Source: an uncultured Eubacteriales bacterium (GTDB lineage Bacteria > Bacillota > Clostridia > Oscillospirales > UMGS1783). From it: DNA of 5,750 nucleotides. The position numbers and the translations under genes were made by a program. The number at the start of each line of letters is the position of its first letter. Within the stretch, counting starts at the first letter, position 1. Below, one piece after another: positions 1-5,046 of the stretch. The DNA lies in assembly GCA_900555065.1 (NCBI GenBank), contig USJY01000107.1, positions 1 to 5,750 on the forward strand. Direction: 5' to 3'. The notes under the pieces were generated by a model. It saw nothing but the letters and a program-made list of their open reading frames with translations. It was not told the DNA's origin and did no database searches.

Positions 1-1
1 C

Positions 2-1357
2 CAGATTCAGTTCGACGAAGGCCCGGAATCTGGCGCATACGGGCCGTACCACCAGAGCGCGCGGACCGACGTCTACCGCGCCTACGCCGTCAAGCTGCTG
101 CTTGAAGGCAGGGCCTACCCCTGTTTCGCCACTGCGGAGCAGCTCGACGAGATCCGTGCAAAGCAGGAGTCCGCGGGGGCCGACCCCGGCTATTACGGCG
201 AGTGGGCCGTCTGGCGCGATGCGGACTATGCAAGCGTCGAGGCCCAGGTCAAAGTGGGCGCGCCCTTTGTCATCCGCTTTCGCTCGGAAGGCGATCCATC
301 GCGCAAGTTCAAATTCACAGACCTTGTCAAAGGCGCGCTGGAACTGCCGGAAAACCACATGGACCACGTGCTGCTCAAGAGCGACGGGGTGCCCACTTAC
401 CATTTCGCCCACGCGGTGGACGACACGCTCATGGGCACGACGCACGTCGTACGCGGCGAGGAGTGGCTGCCCAGTCTCCCATTCCACCTGCAGCTGTTCC
501 GCGCGCTCGGGTTCAAGCCGCCCAAATACCTGCACATCGCCCAGCTTCTGACCAGGGACGCGGACGGCTCGAAGCGCAAGCTCTCCAAGCGCGACGGGTC
601 TGCGAGCGTGTCCATGTACCGGGAAAAGGGCTATGCGCCGGCGTGCATCACCGAGTATGTGATGACCCTGCTCAACTCCAACTACGAGGAGTGGCGGGCC
701 GCGAACCCCGAAAAACCGTTTACCGAGTTCCCCTTCTCCATAAAAAAGATGAGCGCCTCCGGCGCGCTGTTTGACGCGGACAAGCTCTACGACATATGCA
801 AGAACACCGTCAGCCGCATGACGGCGGCGGAAGTGTACGACGGCCTGGCCGACTGGGCGCGCGAGTACGACGCACAGCTGTACGCCTGCCTGGCCGCCGA
901 CCGCGGCTACGCGGAGCGGATATTGAGCATCGGCCGCGGCGGGAAGAAGCCGCGCAAGGACATCGGCGTCTGGAGCGAGGCGCGGGCCTATCTCGGCTTT
1001 TTTTACGACGAGCTGTTCGAGCCCGACTACACGGGCCTTTATGCCTATGACGCGGCGGACGCGCGGGCCGTGCTGGAACGCTACGCCGGCATCTACGACG
1101 AAGCCGACGGCCAGCAGGAGTGGTTTGACCGTATCCGCGACCTTGCGTCCGCACTCGGCTACGCGCCCGACGTCAAGTTGTACAGGCAGAACCCGGACGG
1201 GTACAAAGGCCACGTAGGCGACGTCAGCGCCGTGCTGCGCGTTGCCGTGACCGGGCGGGAAAGCTCGCCCGACCTGTTTGAGGTCATGCGCATTCTGGGC
1301 CGCGGCAGGGTGCTCGGCAGGCTCCGTCGCGCGCTTGACGCGCTCGCGCAGGGCTGA
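2..1357 (+). CDS. gltX: Glutamate--tRNA ligase (GluRS), 5'-truncated by window edge
   Basis: Class I aminoacyl-tRNA synthetase that charges tRNA-Glu with glutamate in the cytoplasm. The frame is open from base 2 to a TGA at 1355-1357 and gives 451 residues; the N-terminus with the HIGH motif lies left of the window. Visible GluRS signatures are FDEGP...YGPYHQSAR (fragment residues 4-21), YHFAHAVDD (133-141), HVVRGEEWL (148-156) and the class I second signature KLSKR (193-197). The remaining roughly 250 residues match the alpha-helical anticodon-binding region in position and length. From recalled clostridial homologues of about 550 residues, roughly 100 residues are missing. No internal frameshift or stop is seen. 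glnS follows after 88 bp on the same strand, so co-transcription is likely. KLSKR followed by DGS, rather than the KDPE I recall from relatives, is a small variation. Family assignment is very secure. Confidence 0.96.
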   Translation, partial: QIQFDEGPESGAYGPYHQSARTDVYRAYAVKLLLEGRAYPCFATAEQLDEIRAKQESAGADPGYYGEWAVWRDADYASVEAQVKVGAPFVIRFRSEGDPSRKFKFTDLVKGALELPENHMDHVLLKSDGVPTYHFAHAVDDTLMGTTHVVRGEEWLPSLPFHLQLFRALGFKPPKYLHIAQLLTRDADGSKRKLSKRDGSASVSMYREKGYAPACITEYVMTLLNSNYEEWRAANPEKPFTEFPFSIKKMSASGALFDADKLYDICKNTVSRMTAAEVYDGLADWAREYDAQLYACLAADRGYAERILSIGRGGKKPRKDIGVWSEARAYLGFFYDELFEPDYTGLYAYDAADARAVLERYAGIYDEADGQQEWFDRIRDLASALGYAPDVKLYRQNPDGYKGHVGDVSAVLRVAVTGRESSPDLFEVMRILGRGRVLGRLRRALDALAQG

Positions 1358-1392
1358 CCGCGGACAGGAACCGGACGCGCCCAAAACAAGGC

Positions 1393-1413
1393 CGGCGGGC
1401 GCGCGCCGTTTTT
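1393..1413 (+). terminator. Weak hairpin plus T5 between gltX and glnS (possible attenuator)
   Basis: A 5-bp GC stem (CGGCG at 1393-1397, CGCCG at 1404-1408) with a 6-nt loop is followed directly by five T's (1409-1413). The stem is short, so this would be at most a partial terminator that lowers readthrough from gltX into glnS. An alternative fold within the same GC-rich run is possible. No separate glnS promoter is apparent in the 88-bp gap, which argues against full termination here. Confidence 0.3.
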
Positions 1414-1430
1414 CGCTTCCGGCGGCGGAC

Positions 1431-1437
1431 AAGGTGG
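1431..1437 (+). promoter_or_regulatory. Ribosome binding site of glnS
   Basis: AAGGTGG differs from AAGGAGG at one base and ends 8 nt before the ATG at 1446. It supports that start over the longer in-frame extension back to 1278, which would run inside the gltX end. Confidence 0.75.
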
Positions 1438-1445
1438 TTTTATAT

Positions 1446-2672
1446 ATGGAAGAGTACTCAAATTTCATACACGACATCATAGACGCCGACATTGCGGCAG
1501 GGCTTACGGAGAAAATACACACCCGCTTCCCGCCCGAGCCGAACGGCTACCTGCACATCGGCAGCGCCAAAGCCATATGGATCAACTGGTCGACGGCCAA
1601 GAAATACGGCGGCCTGTTCAACCTGCGCTTTGACGATACCAACCCCGTGCGCGAGGACGACGAATACGTGCGCTCCATTATCGAGGACATTCGCTGGCTG
1701 GGCGCGGAGCCGGACGGCGGGATCTTCTACGGCTCGGATTACTTTGACAAGTGCTATGCGTACGCCGTCCAGCTGATAGAGGCCGGGAAAGCGTATGTCT
1801 GCGACCTTACGCCCGACCAACTTCGCGAGTACCGCGGCACGCTGACCGATCCGGGCCGGCCCAGCCCGTGGCGGGACCGCAGCGTGGAAGAAAACCTGCG
1901 CCTGTTTACCGAGATGCGCGACGGAAAGCACGCCGACGGCACGCACACCCTGCGCGCCAAAATCGACATGGCCAGTCCCAATATGAATATGCGCGACCCG
2001 GTCATATACCGCATCGTGTTCGCGCACCATCACCGCCAGGGCGACAAGTGGTGCATTTATCCGATGTATGATTTCGCGCACCCCATCCAGGACGCGCTGG
2101 AGGGGATTACGCATTCGCTGTGCTCGTTTGAGTTTGAGAACCACCGTCCCCTGTACGAGTGGGTGATCGACAATATCGGCTTTGAACACAAGCCCAAGCA
2201 GCGTGAATTCGCGCGTCTGAACATGACCTATACCGTCATGAGCAAGCGCTACCTGCGCGAGCTTGTCGAGGGCGGATACGTCAGCGGCTGGGACGACCCG
2301 CGCATGCCGACCCTGTGCGGGCTGCGCCGGCGGGGCTACGAGCCCGCGGCGATTATGGACTTTCTGCAGCGCGCGGGCGTTGCAAAGGCCAATTCCCTGG
2401 TCGACTACGAGCTGCTTGAATACTGCGTGCGCAGCCGGCTCGGCGGCACGGCCGCGCGCCGGATCGCCGTGCTCAACCCCCTCAAAGTCACCATTACCAA
2501 CTACCCGGACGGCAAAGTCGAATACTTCACCCTGCCCAACAACCCCGAGGATCCCGGCGCGGGTACGCGCGAAGTACCCTTCACAAACACGCTGTACGTG
2601 GAGCGGGACGACTTTATGGAGGATCCCCCCGGCAAGTTCTTCCGCTTAAGCCCGGCGGCGAGGTACGGCTGA
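1446..2672 (+). CDS. glnS: Glutamine--tRNA ligase (GlnRS), catalytic part; frameshifted before its C-terminus
   Basis: Class I synthetase that attaches glutamine to tRNA-Gln. Starts at ATG 1446 behind AAGGTGG. Signatures are PPEPNGYLHIGS with the HIGH-type HIGS at residues 37-40, FDDTNP (62-67), YPMYDFAHPIQDALEG (205-220), MSKR (265-268) and GWDDPRMPT (281-289), the last typical of GlnRS rather than GluRS. The catalytic domain and the start of the anticodon-binding beta-barrel are present. After KFFRL (397-401) the frame drifts into SPAARYG and stops at 2670-2672. One frame over, the DNA reads PGGEVRLMGAYLVTC, the expected continuation. Restoring one base gives 551 residues, close to the 554 I recall for E. 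coli GlnRS. The lost base could be an A in TTAAG (making RLKPGGEVRL) or a C in CGCTT. No slippery -1 frameshift heptamer is seen. Likely a sequence error, otherwise a real mutation. Confidence 0.95.
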   Translation: MEEYSNFIHDIIDADIAAGLTEKIHTRFPPEPNGYLHIGSAKAIWINWSTAKKYGGLFNLRFDDTNPVREDDEYVRSIIEDIRWLGAEPDGGIFYGSDYFDKCYAYAVQLIEAGKAYVCDLTPDQLREYRGTLTDPGRPSPWRDRSVEENLRLFTEMRDGKHADGTHTLRAKIDMASPNMNMRDPVIYRIVFAHHHRQGDKWCIYPMYDFAHPIQDALEGITHSLCSFEFENHRPLYEWVIDNIGFEHKPKQREFARLNMTYTVMSKRYLRELVEGGYVSGWDDPRMPTLCGLRRRGYEPAAIMDFLQRAGVAKANSLVDYELLEYCVRSRLGGTAARRIAVLNPLKVTITNYPDGKVEYFTLPNNPEDPGAGTREVPFTNTLYVERDDFMEDPPGKFFRLSPAARYG

Positions 2673-3100
2673 TGGGCGCGTATCTCGTGACCTGCGACGA
2701 GGTTGTCAAGGACGCGGACGGGAACGTGACCGAGCTGCGCTGCCGCTGCGATCTGGAGACCCGCAACAACATGCCGGACGACGGACGCAAGGTGCGCGGC
2801 ACCATCCACTGGCTGAGCGCGGCGCACGCGCTTGACGGCAAAGTCCGGGCGTACGACAAGCTGTTTACCATTCCCAATATAAACGACATTCCCGAAGACG
2901 AGAATTATCTCGACTACCTCAACCCCGACTCGCTGATCGAGTACGCGGGCTGCAAGCTCGAGCCCGCCCTTGCCGACGCTGCGCTGGACGATCGGTTTCA
3001 GTTCGTGCGCAACGGCTACTACTGCCGCGACCTGCGCGAACCGGACGTATTTCACCGGATCGTGACGCTCAAGGACAGCTGGTCCAAAAATATGAAGTAA
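2672..3100 (+). CDS. glnS: GlnRS C-terminal anticodon-binding part (downstream frame of glnS)
   Basis: The second half of glnS in the -1 frame, ending at TAA 3098-3100. Homologous sequence already begins before the ATG at 2672, with PGGEVRL read from about 2651, so this is not an independent gene. It carries the rest of the beta-barrel anticodon-binding region, including VRGTIHWLSA, LFTIPNINDIPEDENYLDYLNPDSL and the typical GlnRS ending FHRIVTLKDSW. In the restored protein it covers residues 410-551. The ATG overlaps the upstream TGA by one base (TGATG), which could allow coupled translation of a separate fragment, but the break falls inside a structural domain and not at a domain boundary, so a natural split is unlikely. 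Confidence 0.93.
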   Translation: MGAYLVTCDEVVKDADGNVTELRCRCDLETRNNMPDDGRKVRGTIHWLSAAHALDGKVRAYDKLFTIPNINDIPEDENYLDYLNPDSLIEYAGCKLEPALADAALDDRFQFVRNGYYCRDLREPDVFHRIVTLKDSWSKNMK

Positions 3101-3102
3101 GC

Positions 3103-3118
3103 CCGCGGCCAGCCGCGG
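3103..3118. repeat. Short hairpin just after glnS
   Basis: CCGCGG, CCAG loop, CCGCGG: a 6-bp perfect inverted repeat starting 3 nt after the glnS stop. It has no T-run after it on the plus strand; the A9 tract follows instead. It may help stabilise the glnS mRNA 3' end, or be part of the larger terminator region. Confidence 0.4.
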
Positions 3119-3121
3119 CGC

Positions 3122-3155
3122 AAAAAAAAACGCCGCAGGCAATCCGCCTGCGGCG
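3122..3155 (-). terminator. Strong intrinsic terminator, minus-strand orientation
   Basis: A perfect 10-bp stem (CGCCGCAGGC at 3131-3140, GCCTGCGGCG at 3146-3155) has a 5-nt loop. Read on the minus strand the stem is followed by nine T's (3130-3122), a textbook intrinsic terminator for leftward transcription. Read on the plus strand the tail is only CAGTTTAAC, so it would work less well, although its place 21 nt after glnS suits that gene. Probably shared by the convergent transcripts. The nearest leftward gene ends at 3685, some 530 nt away. Confidence 0.8.
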
Positions 3156-3250
3156 CAGTTTAACATGATGACGGACCGCGCGCACGCGGCGCGAACGGAC
3201 ATGTCCATTCCAGCTTCCCCGACGGCCGCGGCCCGAACCCGGTTCTATTA

Positions 3251-3270
3251 CACGGCCCGCCCGCACCGTC
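3251..3270. repeat. Duplicated 20-mer, block 1, copy A
   Basis: CACGGCCCGCCCGCACCGTC occurs here and again, exactly, at 3474-3493 (offset 223 bp). The flanking bases differ on both sides, so the identity ends exactly at 20 nt. Confidence 0.85.
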
Positions 3271-3272
3271 CC

Positions 3273-3288
3273 GGCAGGCGCGCCTGCC
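3273..3288. repeat. 16-bp perfect palindrome
   Basis: GGCAGGCGCGCCTGCC is self-complementary over all 16 bases. In RNA it would form a 6-bp hairpin with a 4-nt loop. It starts 2 nt after the block 1 copy A repeat and has no counterpart after copy B. It could be a dimeric protein-binding site or an RNA hairpin; neither is shown. Confidence 0.55.
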
Positions 3289-3324
3289 AGAGCATGAATA
3301 CGTAACAAGTGCGCCGCAGGACGT

Positions 3325-3344
3325 TTCCCGCCCCACGGCGGCGC
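3325..3344. repeat. Duplicated 20-mer, block 2, copy A
   Basis: TTCCCGCCCCACGGCGGCGC occurs here and again, exactly, at 3553-3572 (offset 228 bp). It follows block 1 copy A by 54 nt of sequence that is not clearly conserved in the second unit. Confidence 0.85.
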
Positions 3345-3473
3345 ACAGGCGGTCGTTATGCGCCGGCCCTTCAGCCGTGCGCGCTCCCCTCCTGCGCCCG
3401 TCCGGCCGGCCAGGAAGGTCCTTTGGCGCATGTCGGCAAGGGCGGTGCGAATACCGTCTATAATGCCTGGGCG

Positions 3474-3493
3474 CACGGCCCGCCCGCACCGTC
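3474..3493. repeat. Duplicated 20-mer, block 1, copy B
   Basis: Exact second copy of the 20-mer at 3251-3270. It lies shortly after an isolated TATAAT (3459-3464). Confidence 0.85.
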
Positions 3494-3552
3494 TCAGCCC
3501 GCGCGCCCGCGCTCCCTGCGCCGGGTCGGCGCGCCATTCTCGGCCGTACCGG

Positions 3553-3572
3553 TTCCCGCCCCACGGCGGCGC
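3553..3572. repeat. Duplicated 20-mer, block 2, copy B
   Basis: Exact second copy of the 20-mer at 3325-3344. It follows block 1 copy B by 59 nt, compared with 54 nt in the first unit, so the two units keep order and nearly keep spacing. Confidence 0.85.
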
Positions 3573-3684
3573 TTTCAAAACCGGGGGCCGCGCCCGCCGG
3601 CGCTTCCTTTCGCATGCCCGCGGTCTTTCTCCTCTCGGCGAAACGCCGCCGCACGTCCTCCTCCTGCCGCACCGCAGTCCCGCG

Positions 3685-3885
3685 CTACTTTTTCCGGTTC
3701 ATCTGTTTGTTTTTCACTTTTTTATACTTCTTTCGCTTGCGGTTGTAATACACCACATAGAAGATATACAGCGCGACGATCAGCAGGCAGACAACGGTGA
3801 TCGCCTTGATCACCGGGGAATTGAAAAACCCCGTGATCTGGCTGGTATAATAGAGCAGCTCGTCGACAGGCCCTTGTTCGAGCAT
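3685..3885 (-). CDS. C-terminal membrane anchor of the pseudo-D,D-carboxypeptidase (shifted frame)
   Basis: A 66-codon frame ending at TAG 3687-3685. It encodes a spacer (LEQGPVDELLYYTSQITGFF), one strong transmembrane segment (VIKAITVVCLLIVALYIFYVV) and a very basic cytoplasmic tail (NRKRKKYKKVK...NRKK). Its ATG has no ribosome binding site and lies inside the upstream gene. Many clostridial DacF-like proteins, as I recall them, end in a transmembrane helix with an Arg/Lys tail, so this is best read as the lost C-terminus of the gene that starts at 5015. Joining ...ALVTD to FERMLEQGP needs one extra base, most simply a fourth T in GATTTGAA (3894-3887). The alternative is an independent small membrane protein translated by coupling. 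Confidence 0.75.
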   Translation of the reverse strand: MLEQGPVDELLYYTSQITGFFNSPVIKAITVVCLLIVALYIFYVVYYNRKRKKYKKVKNKQMNRKK

Positions 3886-5015
3886 ACGTTCAAATCCGTG
3901 ACCAGCGCGCGCATGCGCTCGCCCAGCGTCTCGCCCTCAAAGGCGATGGTAAGCGTCCCCACCTCGTCGCCCATGGCGACGGGCGCAGTCAGGCTTTCGG
4001 GGATGTTGGGCGTAAAGACCAGCGACTCCGGCGGGTATTCGACCGGCATGAGCCGGGTGAACTCCTGCGCGGCGAGCAGGACGATCTTGTCCGTTTTTTT
4101 ACAGAGCTCCACCGGGATCTCAGCGCAGGGATCGTCCTTTTGCAGAATAGTCGTCACCTGGAAATTCTCCAGCGCCCAGTCGAGCATGGCGGTCGCGTCC
4201 ACATAGGAGCCGACCCTGTCGTCTGCAAGCGTCTGCGCGCCGAACAGCACGCAGATATACTCCATCTCTCCGCTTTTCGCGACAGTGGCGAGGGAATAGC
4301 CGCCCTGGTCGCTGTAGTCGTTTTTCACACCGACGCAGCGCCCGTCGTAATAACTGCTCTGGCTGTGGATGAGCGAGTTTGTGGAATACATGTCCCGCTC
4401 GCCGGTCATATTTGTCGCCGCGGCGCGGTGATAGGTCGCGTCGGAAATCTCCATAAGCGTTTCGTTTTGGGAAAAAGCCGTGATGATTTTCACAGCGTCG
4501 CGCGCCGTGGTATAGCCCTCGCCGTCGTACACGCCGTGCGTATTGGTAAACAGGGTGTCCGTCGCGCCGAGGCCGGCCGCGTAGTCGTTCATCTTCTTTA
4601 TAAAAGCGTCGATGTCGCCGCTCACGGCCGCAGCCAGGATATTGGCCGCCTCGTCCGCGCTCTGTACGAACACAGCGTAGAGCAGGTCCTCTACGGATAT
4701 GGTTTCGCCCACTTGATACTGCATGGCGCTCAGCGCGGAAACCCCCGTCTTGTACGACTCGGGCACCGTCGCCATATCTGTCGGCGCGAGCTGTTCGGCG
4801 GCGATCATGGCCGTCACCACCTTGGCGAGAAAGGCGACGGGCACACGCTCGTCCGCCTGCTTTTCAAACAGCATGGTGTCCGTGCCGGGATGGTAAAGCG
4901 CCGCGGCGCCCGCCGAAACCTGCGGCTGGTCGGCCGCGGCCGCGGCCGCGGGCAGGGACGCGAGCAGCAGGGCGGTTATGAAAACAAAGCATATCGCACG
5001 CCGAAACAAAGTCAC
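3810..5015 (-). CDS. PBP5/DacF-family D,D-carboxypeptidase homologue, predicted catalytically inactive
   Basis: Secreted serine-type D-Ala-D-Ala carboxypeptidase fold (peptidase S11). Numbered from ATG 5021, it has a signal peptide (residues 1 to about 30, basic start, hydrophobic core, poly-Ala cleavage region), a catalytic-type domain to about 285, and a PBP5 C-terminal beta domain (about 287-375). The fold landmarks are clear (VEDLLYAVFVQSADEAANIL, NTHGVYDGEGYTTARDAVKI), yet the active-site motifs are altered: SxxK is F64-L-A-K67, SxN is S121-A-D123, KTG is K233-N-D. Without the nucleophilic serine it should not cleave or bind penicillin covalently. Start: AGGAGG at 5027-5022 abuts ATG 5021 with no spacer, but lies 6 nt from GTG 5015, which I prefer. 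The frame ends early in SIIPARSRGFSIPR; the membrane anchor is in another frame (3685-3885). Restored length is about 443 residues. Confidence 0.9.
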   Translation of the reverse strand: MTLFRRAICFVFITALLLASLPAAAAAADQPQVSAGAAALYHPGTDTMLFEKQADERVPVAFLAKVVTAMIAAEQLAPTDMATVPESYKTGVSALSAMQYQVGETISVEDLLYAVFVQSADEAANILAAAVSGDIDAFIKKMNDYAAGLGATDTLFTNTHGVYDGEGYTTARDAVKIITAFSQNETLMEISDATYHRAAATNMTGERDMYSTNSLIHSQSSYYDGRCVGVKNDYSDQGGYSLATVAKSGEMEYICVLFGAQTLADDRVGSYVDATAMLDWALENFQVTTILQKDDPCAEIPVELCKKTDKIVLLAAQEFTRLMPVEYPPESLVFTPNIPESLTAPVAMGDEVGTLTIAFEGETLGERMRALVTDLNVCSNKGLSTSCSIIPARSRGFSIPR

Positions 5016-5021
5016 ATTCAT

Positions 5022-5027
5022 CCTCCT
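5022..5027 (-). promoter_or_regulatory. Ribosome binding site deciding the pseudo-carboxypeptidase start
   Basis: AGGAGG on the minus strand ends directly at the ATG (5021-5019), too close for initiation there. The spacing of 6 nt to the in-frame GTG at 5015-5013 is normal; the TTG at 5009 would have 12 nt. It therefore favours GTG as the start. Confidence 0.75.
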
Positions 5028-5032
5028 GAAAC

Positions 5033-5038
5033 GGGGTG
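5033..5038 (+). promoter_or_regulatory. Ribosome binding site of the ComEA-like gene
   Basis: GGGGTG, complementary to the 16S 3' end with one mismatch to GGAGGTG, ends 8 nt before ATG 5047. It supports that start over the longer in-frame extension to 4978, which would run antisense through the neighbour's signal peptide. Confidence 0.55.
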
Positions 5039-5046
5039 TCGTATTG

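Larger units (their letters stand above)
3156..3684. other. GC-rich intergenic stretch with duplicated blocks, no convincing gene
   Basis: About 530 bp between the convergent glnS and pseudo-carboxypeptidase genes. Several long open frames cross it on both strands, but they are rich in Arg, Gly, Pro and Ala, overlap each other, resemble no family I recognise and lack a ribosome binding site. I looked for signatures of RNase P RNA (GAGGAAAGTCC), tmRNA, SRP RNA and tRNA on both strands and found none. It does contain two duplicated 20-mers and a 16-bp palindrome, listed separately. Possible identities are a long 3' UTR of the leftward gene, an unrecognised non-coding RNA, or decayed sequence. 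Confidence 0.6.

Noticed and set aside
1458..2189. 243-codon open frame on the minus strand inside glnS
   Set aside because: It is a shadow of the highly biased GC-rich codons of glnS and shows no recognisable domain.
2645..2672. Programmed -1 frameshift in glnS
   Set aside because: No X XXY YYZ slippery heptamer in the zero frame and no evident stimulatory Shine-Dalgarno-like sequence or structure at the required distance.
3459..3464. Perfect TATAAT on the plus strand
   Set aside because: No -35-like hexamer lies at 16-18 nt upstream and no gene follows on that strand.
3600..3640. Minus-strand GAGGAGAAAGACCGCGGGC resembling the RNase P RNA core
   Set aside because: It does not match the near-invariant GAGGAAAGTCC, and no other RNase P RNA elements were found around it.
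3069..3672. Minus-strand frames of 169 and 170 codons in the intergenic region, the first with APPWGG appearing twice
   Set aside because: The double APPWGG comes from the duplicated block 2 nucleotides, while block 1 falls in different frames in its two copies. Composition is Arg/Gly/Pro-rich, there is no ribosome binding site, and the two frames overlap each other.
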